From an uncultured Chloroflexales bacterium (GTDB lineage: Bacteria > Chloroflexota > Chloroflexia > Chloroflexales > Chloroflexaceae): 64,000 nucleotides of DNA. A program made the position numbers and the translations under genes. Under the pieces are notes generated by a model, which was not told where the DNA came from, ran no database searches, and was given only the letters and a program-made list of their open reading frames with translations. Location of the stretch: contig CAKZSI010000069.1 in assembly GCA_937918935.1 (NCBI GenBank), positions 1 to 64,000 on the forward strand, in the 5' to 3' direction. Every line of letters begins with the position of its first letter. The stretch's first letter is position 1. This document shows, in pieces, positions 56,092 through 64,000 of the stretch.

Positions 56092-58251
56092 ATGGTGAAG
56101 CCACAGGCGATCGTTATGGCCGAGACGATTGAGATCCCTGTTTGCGGCATGGACTGCGCCGAATGCGCCGCGCACGTCGAGCGGGCCATCGGCGGCCTGC
56201 CCGGGGTCGAGGCGGTGACGGTGCTGCTGGCGGCGGAGAAGGCCATCGTCCACGCCGATCCCGCCCGGGTCACGCCCGAGGTGTTGCGGGCAGCAGTGGA
56301 AGCGGCGGGGTACCAGGTCCCTGCCGCCCCGACGCCGCAGGGCCGCGGCGAGGCGGGCGCGGCCGTGGCGCGGCGCGCGCTGATGCTCTTCGGCCTGATC
56401 TTCGGAGCGGTGCTGTTCGTGGTGGTCGTGGGCGAATGGTTCGGCCTGCTCGAAACGATCACCGCCAGGGTGCCGTTCTGGATCGGCGCTGGCCTCGTCC
56501 TGCTGGCCGGCTGGCCGGTCTTTGCCGGGGTGATCCACGCGGCGCTGCACCGGCAGGTGACTGCCCACACGCTCATGAGCCTGGGGGTGCTGGCGGCGCT
56601 GGCCGTAGGCGAGTGGGCCACGGCAGCGGTAGTGGTCTTCTTCATGCGCGTCGGCGATGGCGTGGAACGTTTTACCGCTGAACAGGCGCGGCGAGCGGTG
56701 CGCCGACTCGACGCGCTGGCCCCGCAGACCGCCCGCGTTGAACGCGAGGGCGCCGAGGTGGAACTGCCCATCGCTGCCGTGCGACCCGGCGATGTGGTCG
56801 TGGTGCGACCCGGCGAACGCATCCCCGTGGATGGCGAGGTCATCACCGGCCAGGCGACGATCAACCAGGCGGCGATCACCGGCGAGCCGATGCCGGTAGA
56901 AGCCGGGCCGGGGATGAACGTCTTTGCCGCCACCATCGCCGAGTTGGGCAGCCTGCGCGTGCGCGCGACCCGCGTGGGCGAGGCCAGCACCTTCGGCAAG
57001 ATTGTGCGCCTGGTCGAGCAAGCCGAGGCCCGGCGCGCCGACGTGCAACGCCTGGCCGACCGCTTCGCCGGGTGGTTGCTGCCGGTGGTCGTAACTCTGG
57101 CCGCGCTGACCCTGCTCCTCCGGCGCGACCCGCTGGCGACGGCTGCGGTGCTGGTGGTGGCCTGCTCGTGTTCGTTCGCCCTGGCTACGCCGGTGGCGGT
57201 GCTGGCGGCCATCGGCGGGGCCGCTCGCCGCGGCTTGCTGATCAAGGGCGGACGGTACCTTGAGGCCCTGGCGCGCGCCGATGTGCTGCTGGTGGACAAG
57301 ACCGGCACCCTGACCCTTGGACGGCCACGCATCACCGAGGTGATCGCCCTGGGCGAACGCTCGGAGGCCGAGGTCCTGGCGCTGGCCGCGGCCGCCGAAC
57401 GCTACTCCGAGCATCCCCTGGCTGAAGCGGTGCGTGTGGCGGCAGTTGAGCGCGGCCTGGTCATCCCGGCGCCGCAACGCTTCGCGGCCCTCCCCGGGCA
57501 GGGCGTGCGCGCCGAGGTGAACGGTGTCGATGTGGACGTCGGCAATGCCCGGCTGCTGCCGCCCGGCTTCAGCCTGCCGCCCGTGGCGGAGAGCCTGGCG
57601 GACGCCGGACGGACGCTGTTTATTGTTACCATTGACGGCATGCCGGCGGCCGTGCTGGCCGCAGCCGATGGCGAGCGCCCCGAAGTGGCCCGCGCCCTGG
57701 CCGAGGCGCGGCAGGCGGGCATTCGTGAGATTGTCATCCTGACCGGCGACAGCGCGCCCGCCGCCGCAGGTCTGGCCGAACGTTTCGGCGTCGGGTACCG
57801 GGCCGAACTGCTGCCCGAGGACAAGATCGCCATCGTGCGCGAGTATCAGGCCCGTGGGCGCCGGGTGGTGATGGTGGGCGATGGGATCAACGATGCCCCG
57901 GCGCTGGCGCAGGCCGATGTGGGCGTGGCCATGGGGGTTGCCGGCAGCGACATCGCCCTCGAGGCCGCCCACGTGGCGCTGATGCGCGACGACTGGACGC
58001 TCCTGCCCGAGGCGCTGCGCCTGGCGCAACGCACGATGCGCGTGGTGCGCTTCAACCTGGGCTTTACCGTGGTCTACAACCTGGTCGGGTTGAGTCTGGC
58101 CGCCATTGGTCTCTTGCCGCCGATGCTGGCCGCCGCGGCCCAATCGCTGCCCGATCTGGGCATTCTGGCCAATTCGGCCCGTCTCCTCCGCACACGCGAG
58201 CCGGCCAATCCACCCTCCCAGACGCCAGAGTTGCAGTCGAGGGCGGCATAA
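56092..58251 (+). CDS. Heavy-metal P1B-type ATPase with CSC metal site
   Basis: Membrane pump for a soft or transition metal, 719 residues. An N-terminal HMA domain has the metal motif GMDCAEC (Cys22, Cys25). The actuator has GEP in ITGEPMPVE, the phosphorylation site is DKTGTLT (Asp402), the SEHPLAEAV motif is the P1B HP signature, and the hinge is GDGINDAPALAQADVGVAMG. The transmembrane metal motif, normally CPC, reads Cys358-Ser359-Cys360 (ACSCSFALATPVA). ATG 56092 or 56116 (MAETIEIPVCG) could start translation. The ion is not predictable; the layout is closest to Zn/Cd/Pb pumps. Confidence 0.9.
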   Translation: MVKPQAIVMAETIEIPVCGMDCAECAAHVERAIGGLPGVEAVTVLLAAEKAIVHADPARVTPEVLRAAVEAAGYQVPAAPTPQGRGEAGAAVARRALMLFGLIFGAVLFVVVVGEWFGLLETITARVPFWIGAGLVLLAGWPVFAGVIHAALHRQVTAHTLMSLGVLAALAVGEWATAAVVVFFMRVGDGVERFTAEQARRAVRRLDALAPQTARVEREGAEVELPIAAVRPGDVVVVRPGERIPVDGEVITGQATINQAAITGEPMPVEAGPGMNVFAATIAELGSLRVRATRVGEASTFGKIVRLVEQAEARRADVQRLADRFAGWLLPVVVTLAALTLLLRRDPLATAAVLVVACSCSFALATPVAVLAAIGGAARRGLLIKGGRYLEALARADVLLVDKTGTLTLGRPRITEVIALGERSEAEVLALAAAAERYSEHPLAEAVRVAAVERGLVIPAPQRFAALPGQGVRAEVNGVDVDVGNARLLPPGFSLPPVAESLADAGRTLFIVTIDGMPAAVLAAADGERPEVARALAEARQAGIREIVILTGDSAPAAAGLAERFGVGYRAELLPEDKIAIVREYQARGRRVVMVGDGINDAPALAQADVGVAMGVAGSDIALEAAHVALMRDDWTLLPEALRLAQRTMRVVRFNLGFTVVYNLVGLSLAAIGLLPPMLAAAAQSLPDLGILANSARLLRTREPANPPSQTPELQSRAA

Positions 58252-58267
58252 CCGGACGAATCGGGGT

Positions 58268-58295
58268 TTGCATCTGTACCAATATGCTGTACAAT
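58268..58295 (+). promoter_or_regulatory. rpoA promoter
   Basis: -35 TTGCAT (58268-58273), 16-base spacer, -10 TACAAT (58290-58295). It gives a leader of about 105 bases before the rpoA ATG. An unused AAGGAGCC lies at about 58314 within the leader. Confidence 0.6.
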
Positions 58296-58405
58296 AGTTG
58301 CAGTGTGATCGCAAGGAGCCATCACGAGTATTTTGGGCGACGCTGCTGCGTGCGCCCACATTGTCGTTTATCCCCATTGCGCGACAGAATACGACGAGAG
58401 AGCCA

Positions 58406-59422
58406 ATGCCAAAAACGGAGTTGCTGGTCGCCCAGCCACGGGTCCATCTGGTCGCAGCGGGCGTCAACTATGGCCGGTTTGCCATCGAGCCGCTACAGGT
58501 GGGGCACGCCGGTCCCCTCGGAAACGCCCTGCGTCGCGTCTTGTTATCCTCCATTCCCGGCGCAGCGATTACCCGCATCAAGATCGGCGGAGTGATCCAC
58601 GAGTTTTCGACCATTCCCGGCGTGCTCGAAGATGGCACGCAACTGGTCTTGAACGTCAAAGGCATCCGCCTGCGCTCATACTCCGAGCGCGCGGTGACGA
58701 TGCAGGTGATCAAGCGCGGTCCCGGTCCGATCTATGCCCGCGACATTGACGCCCCCAGCACGGTTGAGATTGTCAACCCCGATCATTACCTCTGCACGAT
58801 TGACGACGACTCGGTGCTGGAAATGCAACTCACAGCGGAGCGAGGGCGGGGCACAAGCCTGGCCGATAACAACAGCGGCCTGAACATTGGCGAGATTGCC
58901 GTTGATGCGCTCTTCAATCCCGTTCCACAGGTGAACTTTCTCGTCGAGCGCATCGGAGGCGAGGAGGATCAGGGGTTCGAACGCCTGGTAATCGAGATCT
59001 GGACCGATGGGACGATCAAACCCGGCGACGCGCTGGGCCATGCCGCTCAGGTGTTGAGCCAGCACTTCGGGCGCATCGCCGCCTTCGATCAGCCCGAGCC
59101 GGTTGCCGAACTGCCCACGCCCGCCGGTCGTGCCATTCCTCCCGATGTTTACAACCGCACGATCGACGAACTGGGCCTCAGTACACGCACCTACAACAGC
59201 CTGCGTCGCGCCGATATCACCACCATCGGGCGATTGCTCGAACTCGATGAGCGCGCGTTGCAGAGTATTCGTAACCTTGGCCCTAAGGGGGTAGAGGAGA
59301 TCCGTACCCACCTCGCCAGAGCCGGCTATCTCGAGGGTGGCGAACAGCCTGCCCTGCCCGAAGGTGATGACTCGGCCACCGACGAACTGCTGCCCGACAG
59401 CACCGAGTCCGCGATGGCCTGA
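58406..59422 (+). CDS. rpoA: RNA polymerase alpha subunit
   Basis: A 338-residue alpha subunit. The N-terminal assembly domain has GNALRRVLLSSIPGAAIT and the insert with NIGEIAVDALFNPVPQVNF; the C-terminal domain (DNA and activator contacts) has LGLSTRTYNSLRRADITTIG and LQSIRNLGPKGVEEI. ATG 58406 follows GAGAG; the longer frame is non-conserved. In most bacteria rpoA sits between rpsD and rplQ in the ribosomal cluster. Here it is alone with its own promoter, between a metal ATPase and rho. Confidence 0.95.
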   Translation: MPKTELLVAQPRVHLVAAGVNYGRFAIEPLQVGHAGPLGNALRRVLLSSIPGAAITRIKIGGVIHEFSTIPGVLEDGTQLVLNVKGIRLRSYSERAVTMQVIKRGPGPIYARDIDAPSTVEIVNPDHYLCTIDDDSVLEMQLTAERGRGTSLADNNSGLNIGEIAVDALFNPVPQVNFLVERIGGEEDQGFERLVIEIWTDGTIKPGDALGHAAQVLSQHFGRIAAFDQPEPVAELPTPAGRAIPPDVYNRTIDELGLSTRTYNSLRRADITTIGRLLELDERALQSIRNLGPKGVEEIRTHLARAGYLEGGEQPALPEGDDSATDELLPDSTESAMA

Positions 59423-59442
59423 GTCCGGCCTCGCCCTCCTCT

Positions 59443-59466
59443 AACGTTCACCTCTGAACGTTTCCC
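59443..59466 (+). terminator. Terminator after rpoA
   Basis: A perfect 8-bp stem (AACGTTCA with TGAACGTT) closes a 4-nt loop 20 bases after the stop. The following TCCCTG is not T-rich, so strength is uncertain. Confidence 0.55.
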
Positions 59467-59866
59467 TGTCGCGCACAGGCGCGGCCGGCACTTGTGCCGC
59501 CTTGCGCCCCAAATACACCCTTGCGCCTGCCGGGGGCCGGTCTCCCCCGTCTCGAAGGGGACCATGCCGCTTTCCGCTGATCGATCCACAACGCTGGTGG
59601 CGCATGTAGCAAGTTCCTAAGCGGGAGGGCCCGGCAAGGCTCTGCCCTCCCATACCTTCTCTGCTCCGGCGGGGTGTGGGAGACATGGTTCGCACCTACG
59701 TTACTGTTAGAGGGGCGCGAGGAAGTTATGCCTCGCCGTAACCTCCGTTCCGCCCGCGACGGTAGACTCGTTCTGGCCACGCCATGGCGCGCGCCCGCCG
59801 CAGGCGGAACAACCGGATCGCCAAGGGCTGTGCCCACCGCACCTCCTCCCGACGGTCACGCAACAT

Positions 59867-59903
59867 GCCACGGAGCGAAAGCATGATCTCGATGCACCGT
59901 GGC
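59867..59903 (+). promoter_or_regulatory. Structured element in the rho leader
   Basis: GCCACGG (59867-59873) pairs with CCGTGGC (59897-59903), and an inner GCAT/ATGC stem sits above an asymmetric internal loop AGCGAAA. It lies about 100 bases before the rho ATG, inside the 578-base rpoA-rho gap. The gap also holds a repeat-like region at 59625-59680 and a short frame from 59728 that I do not trust. rho messages are commonly autoregulated through their leaders, which makes the element of interest. Confidence 0.4.
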
Positions 59904-60000
59904 GATGGGGGCTACGGTCTCGCTGCACGGCCCGTCAGGTGTGAGCCTTCTCGTATCGCAGTAATCAGTTCACTGTATCTCCTGGGAGTATAACAAGTAT

Positions 60001-61218
60001 ATGGCACGTACATCAAAGAAAAGCGCTGCCACGGATGGCGCCGCGACCCAGAATGGCGCGGCCCAGAATGGCGCCGGCGCCGCGGTTGAAAATGTCCAAC
60101 CCCCTGAGAGCGCCGCAACCGCGACTGGCAGCGGCATTCTTGAGATCGGCTCCGAAGGCTTCGGGTTCCTGCGTGGCCCGCGCCTGCTGCCCGGTCCTGA
60201 CGATGTCTATGTGGCCCAATCGCAGATCCGGCGCTTCGGCCTGCGCACTGGCGATCATATTACCGGGCGCGTGCGCCCGCCGCGTGAAGGCGAACGCTAT
60301 CCCTCGCTCCTCTGGGTCGAGAAGGTCAATGACGTTCCTACCGACGAGGCCCAGAAACGGCCCGTCTTTGAACGCCTGACCCCTGTCCATCCGTTTCAAC
60401 AACTGGTGCTGGCTACCGAACCGAATATCCTCTCCACCCGCCTGGTTGATCTGATCGCCCCCATCGGGCGCGGGCAACGCGGGCTGATCGTCGCCCCGCC
60501 CAAGGCGGGTAAGACGATGCTGCTCAAGGCGATTGCCAATGGGATCACCACCAACAACCCCGATGTCCAGTTGATCGTCTTGCTCATCGGTGAACGCCCT
60601 GAGGAAGTCACCGATATGCGTCGCTCGGTCAAGGGCGAGGTGATTGCCGCCACCTTCGATGAGCCAGTCGAGGATCATATCAAGGTCGCGGAACTGACCC
60701 TCGAACGCGCCCGCCGCCAGGTAGAGCACGGTCGCCACGTGGCGATCCTGATGGATTCGATCACCCGTCTTGCTCGCGCCTACAACATCGCCATGCCCTC
60801 GTCGGGACGTACACTATCCGGTGGTATTGATCCTGCCGCGCTCTATCCGCCCAAGCGCTTCTTCGGTTCGGCGCGGGCCATCGAGGAGGGCGGCTCGTTG
60901 ACGATCATCGCCACCTGTCTGGTGGATACCGGCAGCAAAATGGATGACGTCATTTTCGAGGAGTTCAAGGGCACCGGTAACATGGAGCTCAACCTCGATC
61001 GCAAACTGGCCGAGAAGCGGATCTTCCCCGCCATTGACATCCAGCGCTCCAGCACTCGCCGTGAAGAGTTGCTCCTCGATCCAGTCACGCTGCGCCAGAC
61101 GTATGCCCTGCGGCGCATGGTCAGCATGGTTGGCGATAACGAGGGTACCGAACTGATGCTCGCGCGTATGGCGAAGACCAAAAATAACGCCGAGTTCCTC
61201 GCGACCCTGGGGAAGTAA
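60001..61218 (+). CDS. rho: Transcription termination factor Rho
   Basis: Hexameric RNA-dependent ATPase, 405 residues. The N-terminus has a short low-complexity stretch (QNGAAQNGAG) before the RNA-binding cold-shock-like domain with EGFGFLRGPRLLPGPDDVYV. Walker A is APPKAGKTMLL (about 165-175), Walker B is HVAILMDSITRLARAYN, and the Q- and R-loop segments follow (PSSGRTLSGGIDPAALYPPK). It is somewhat shorter at the N-terminus than E. coli Rho. The start ATG 60001 lies close behind CTGGGAGTATAACAAGTAT. Confidence 0.96.
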   Translation: MARTSKKSAATDGAATQNGAAQNGAGAAVENVQPPESAATATGSGILEIGSEGFGFLRGPRLLPGPDDVYVAQSQIRRFGLRTGDHITGRVRPPREGERYPSLLWVEKVNDVPTDEAQKRPVFERLTPVHPFQQLVLATEPNILSTRLVDLIAPIGRGQRGLIVAPPKAGKTMLLKAIANGITTNNPDVQLIVLLIGERPEEVTDMRRSVKGEVIAATFDEPVEDHIKVAELTLERARRQVEHGRHVAILMDSITRLARAYNIAMPSSGRTLSGGIDPAALYPPKRFFGSARAIEEGGSLTIIATCLVDTGSKMDDVIFEEFKGTGNMELNLDRKLAEKRIFPAIDIQRSSTRREELLLDPVTLRQTYALRRMVSMVGDNEGTELMLARMAKTKNNAEFLATLGK

Positions 61219-61332
61219 CCAGATAAGCCCTGTTTGCCTGTGTAGACAGGGATGACGATGCGGAACGAATCACGCCCATTCCGCACAACCCGCGCTTTGC
61301 CCGCTCGTCCGTGAACGTGAGAGCCGTGCCTC

Positions 61333-62466
61333 ATGCGCAGCAACCCTCCGCGTGACGCTTTCTGGCAACAATGGCTGCGCCCGTGGCGATTGATCGGTCT
61401 TGTGTTCCTGCTGGCCAGCCTGAGTTTCTGTGGGGTACCTATCGCCCAGGCGCCGCTGGTTCCGCATGCTCCGCCGGACCCGGCAACGCCCATGGTGGCC
61501 CCCACGCTTACGGCCATACCGACGGTTGAAGCGGCGCCAACGGCTATGCCCGATCCCGCCGCACCACGCCGCGTTGGCCTCCAGGTGGGCCACTGGCGCA
61601 TCGAAGAACATCCCGACGAGCAGGCCAGGCTCCGCCGCTTCTCGGGGGCCTACTACCGCGGGTACGACGAGTGGGAACTCAACATCATTATCGCCAGGCA
61701 GACCATGGAGCGCCTCGAGGCCGCAGGCGTGGCGGTTGATCTGCTCCCCGCCACCGTGCCGCCGGGCTATCTGGCCGATGGGTTCGTTTCGATACACGTA
61801 GACGGCGCCACGGGCGCGCAGGCAACCACCCGGCGGGGCTGGAAGATCGCCACGCCGTTTCGCGCCTCCGCCGCTTCAGACGCCCTGGCCGAGGCGATCA
61901 GCGCCGCCTATCCCCGTATCACCGGATTGCCCGAGGACCCCCTCGGCCCCTCCTACGACATGCGCGCCTACTACGCCTTCGCCTACTATCGCTACCATCA
62001 CAGCATTGCGCCCGAAACTCCGGCAGTCATTCTTGAAGCCGGTTTTATGACCCATCCGGCGGATCGCGAACTGCTCTTCGGACGGCCCGACCTGATCGCG
62101 GAGGGCATCGCCCAGGGCGTCCTGCGCTACCTGGCAGCCTATGATCCGTCCGACGCAGCGGCCCGCACGCCGGTGGGGCGCGCGCTGCTGCGCCCGGCGC
62201 GCGAAGACGCGCCCCTCTACGCGCGCCCCGACCAGCAGAGCGCCGTCGAGCGCACCCTGGTCCGCGACGAGCGACTGGCGCCTATGGCCGAAACTGGCGG
62301 CTGGGTGCTGGTCTTCACCCATGGCGGGAACTGGGATCTCGGCTGGGTACGGACGGAAGACGTCGAAGAAACCGGCGAGGCGCTGGCCCCGCCGGTTGCA
62401 CCGGTCCACTCCCCGCAGGGCCGAAGCGGCGGCTGCGCCCTGGCTTCAGCCCTGCGAGTCCTATAA
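61333..62466 (+). CDS. N-acetylmuramoyl-L-alanine amidase (Amidase_3), exported
   Basis: A 377-residue zinc amidase that cleaves peptide stems from peptidoglycan. A signal anchor (LIGLVFLLASLSFCGVP, possibly a lipoprotein) and a Pro/Ala-rich linker precede the catalytic domain. Zinc and catalytic residues lie in LQVGHWRIEEHP, YDEWELN, FVSIHVDG and VILEAGFMTHPADRELL. The C-terminal 90 residues look SH3-like (DERLAPMAETGGWVLVF). It differs in family from the Amidase_2 protein of the NACHT operon. It lies 114 bases after rho and may share its transcript. Confidence 0.88.
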   Translation: MRSNPPRDAFWQQWLRPWRLIGLVFLLASLSFCGVPIAQAPLVPHAPPDPATPMVAPTLTAIPTVEAAPTAMPDPAAPRRVGLQVGHWRIEEHPDEQARLRRFSGAYYRGYDEWELNIIIARQTMERLEAAGVAVDLLPATVPPGYLADGFVSIHVDGATGAQATTRRGWKIATPFRASAASDALAEAISAAYPRITGLPEDPLGPSYDMRAYYAFAYYRYHHSIAPETPAVILEAGFMTHPADRELLFGRPDLIAEGIAQGVLRYLAAYDPSDAAARTPVGRALLRPAREDAPLYARPDQQSAVERTLVRDERLAPMAETGGWVLVFTHGGNWDLGWVRTEDVEETGEALAPPVAPVHSPQGRSGGCALASALRVL

Positions 62467-62699
62467 CGAGACCTTCTCCTTGTAAGAGAAGTTCCGAGGG
62501 GCCTGCGGCCCGGCTGAGAAGCAAGTTCGTTGGAATACTAGAAGCAATATCTTGCAAATAAGACAAGGCTCCTGGCACAGCCCCCCCTCCCAACCTCCCC
62601 CCGCTGGGGGAAGGAGCGGGGCAGCGCGCGGCGGGTCACGCCCTGGTGAGCGTCGGTATGCCTCCGGACCACTCCAACAGGGAGCGGAGGAGCTAGAAG

Positions 62700-62722
62700 C
62701 CCTCCCCCGGCGGGGGAGGGCT
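62700..62722. terminator. GC-rich hairpin between the amidase and the pucC-like gene
   Basis: CCCTCCCCC and GGGGGAGGG form a 9-bp stem around a 3-nt loop in the 293-base convergent gap. A related, imperfect hairpin (CCTCCCCC/GGGGGAAGG) lies near 62594-62614, so the gap holds two copies of a repeat. Confidence 0.6.
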
Positions 62723-62759
62723 GGGAGGGGGCAACGCGCTTAGGTAAAACGTATTGAGA

Positions 62760-64000
62760 CTAGAAGATAATCTGATCGACATTCGCCTGGTCAAGGCTCG
62801 ACCAGGGCGTGCGCACCACCCCGCTGCGGATCTGGCGCCCGAGGCGCAGCACGGCGAGCAGCACCACCGACAACGCCAGCAAACTCATCGAAGTGGCATA
62901 AACCGCGGTGTAGCCGAGGGCCACATCAGCGGTAGCTCGCTGCACCAGATCGCGCATCAGACCGCCGCCGATGGTGCCGAAGCCCTGCGCGAGGGCCTGG
63001 GTGATGCCCCACAGCCCGATGAAGAGACCGGCGTGGTTCTTGTCCACCAGGCTCATCACCAGAGCCAGGGCCCCCACGATGAACACGCCCCGCCCCGCAC
63101 CAATCAGCGTGGCTCCGGCGCGGAAGGGGTTCACCAGGGCCCCGCTGCTGGAGAGCGTTACCACCAGAAAGCCCGCCAGACCCACCAGGCAGCCACCGGC
63201 AATCAGCGGCACTGGCGAGCGCCCGCGCCACAGCAGCACCGCTGCGAAAACGATCCCTAGCAGCATCCCCGCGCCCCACAAGGCGGTGAGCCGGGTGGTC
63301 TGCGCCACGCTCATCCCCAGCACCTGGCCGCCATACGGCTCCAGCAGCACATCGTGCGTGGCGAAGCCCAGGGTCGCCAGGAAGAGCACGATAAACAGGT
63401 TCCGCAGCGGGCGCTGAGCAGCCAGCAAGCGCACCGACTCGAGCAACGTCTGGCGCACCTGGATCGGCTCACCGACATCTTCGAGCTTGCCGTCGGGTTT
63501 AAGCCGCTCCTGGTTGTACATCGCCACGAACGTCAGGGCCACAAACACCACCGCCGACCCCTGCATCACCTGGATCAGGCGGATGTGGTCGTAGCGGACC
63601 AGCAACTGGCCCATCACGATCGAACTGACGATTGTACCCAACACCAGCATGATCCACAACACCCCGAGGACCTGACCACGCTCGCGTGAAGGGGTTATGT
63701 CGCTTACTGTCGCCAGATAGATCGTCTCGACCGCATTCACGCCGATGCCGTAGGCCAGGAAAATCAGCGTGCAGACGATCATGGCAATGGGAAAGGTAAG
63801 CGCCCCATCGCCGCTCAGGAGGATCAGCGAGAAGGGCGCCGTTGCCAGGCCGCCGTAGGTGAGCATGGCGCCAAAAACCAGGTAGGGTGTGCGCCAGTTG
63901 CCTGCGGCCCGGTCAACATCGGAGCGAAAGCCAATCATCGCCCGCGCCGGCGACACGAAGTAGTGGATGGCCAGCAGGAAACCCACCGCTACGGCAGGGA
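62760..64000 (-). CDS. PucC-family MFS transporter (5'-truncated)
   Basis: The gene runs off the right edge; about 413 residues are visible without the N-terminus. The sequence matches the PucC/LhaA/bacteriochlorophyll-delivery family rather than a drug exporter: VSPARAMIGFRSD, then RTPYLVFGAML, GGLATAPFSLILLSG and TRLTALWGAGMLLG. In phototrophs these proteins assist assembly of light-harvesting complexes or pigment delivery. No bch or puf gene is visible, but the family is largely confined to phototrophs. A GTG at 63986 is not the true start, because the frame stays open and conserved to the edge. Confidence 0.82.
   Translation of the reverse strand, partial: PAVAVGFLLAIHYFVSPARAMIGFRSDVDRAAGNWRTPYLVFGAMLTYGGLATAPFSLILLSGDGALTFPIAMIVCTLIFLAYGIGVNAVETIYLATVSDITPSRERGQVLGVLWIMLVLGTIVSSIVMGQLLVRYDHIRLIQVMQGSAVVFVALTFVAMYNQERLKPDGKLEDVGEPIQVRQTLLESVRLLAAQRPLRNLFIVLFLATLGFATHDVLLEPYGGQVLGMSVAQTTRLTALWGAGMLLGIVFAAVLLWRGRSPVPLIAGGCLVGLAGFLVVTLSSSGALVNPFRAGATLIGAGRGVFIVGALALVMSLVDKNHAGLFIGLWGITQALAQGFGTIGGGLMRDLVQRATADVALGYTAVYATSMSLLALSVVLLAVLRLGRQIRSGVVRTPWSSLDQANVDQIIF

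Noticed and set aside
59728-59886. Short frame with a weak ribosome site upstream of rho
   Set aside because: The translation is Arg/Pro/Ala-rich, matches no domain, and the region looks like structured leader and repeat DNA.

Overview
The window is GC-rich chromosomal DNA from a bacterium that looks like a phototrophic member of the Chloroflexota (order Chloroflexales). This is inferred from four things: a PucC-family bacteriochlorophyll-related transporter at the right edge, a Chloroflexus/Roseiflexus-like 16S rRNA gene that is not linked to a 23S gene, a CtaA heme A synthase, and many multidomain signalling proteins of the kind common in filamentous Chloroflexota. No insertion sequence, CRISPR array or clear prophage was seen. 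Most genes are ordinary housekeeping genes in short operons separated by a family of GC-rich palindromic intergenic repeats.

Layout. 1-3 kb: end of a phosphate operon (pstS'-pstC-pstA-pstB). 3-16 kb: S41 protease, tRNA-Leu(CAA) and tRNA-Pro(CGG) behind a strong promoter, SH3 lipoprotein, SpoIIE-type phosphatase receptor, a short CysRS/MshC-like ligase, a peptide-binding lipoprotein, a class A penicillin-binding protein and pheT. 16-17 kb: two small unknown genes. 17.2-26.8 kb: the unusual operon described below. 26.9-40 kb: cysteine-desulfurase-like enzyme, RNase HIII, ammonium transporter, AP2-domain protein, an ABC ATPase cluster, PATAN and CBS proteins, and heme A synthase. 40.1-42 kb: stand-alone 16S rRNA gene with its own promoter, leader hairpins, processing stem and terminator. 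42-50 kb: large TPR protein, argF, a DnaI/DnaD-type primosome pair and an MFS exporter. 50-64 kb: M29 aminopeptidase, protein kinase, uvrA, heavy-metal P-type ATPase, rpoA, rho, cell-wall amidase and the 5'-truncated pucC-like gene.

The most striking region is one co-directional operon at 17,174-26,773. It encodes a MraZ-like regulator, a 72-residue small protein, a NACHT NTPase fused to a formylglycine-generating-enzyme-like (FGE) domain, a CHAT caspase-like protease with an intact His/Cys dyad, a PGRP/Amidase_2 protein with a second degenerate amidase domain and three internal repeats, a GTPase-competent FtsZ, and a protein that closely resembles bacterial gasdermins. NLR-like NTPase, caspase-like protease and gasdermin together form the core of a pore-forming cell-death module. 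Joining them to a peptidoglycan-recognition protein and to the division proteins MraZ and FtsZ is, as far as I know, undescribed. The promoter is overlaid by CCC triplets spaced exactly 11 bp apart, which looks like a helically phased MraZ operator. My inference is a suicide or immune system tied to cell-wall or cell-division status. Gene families are read from motifs; the system-level function is a hypothesis.
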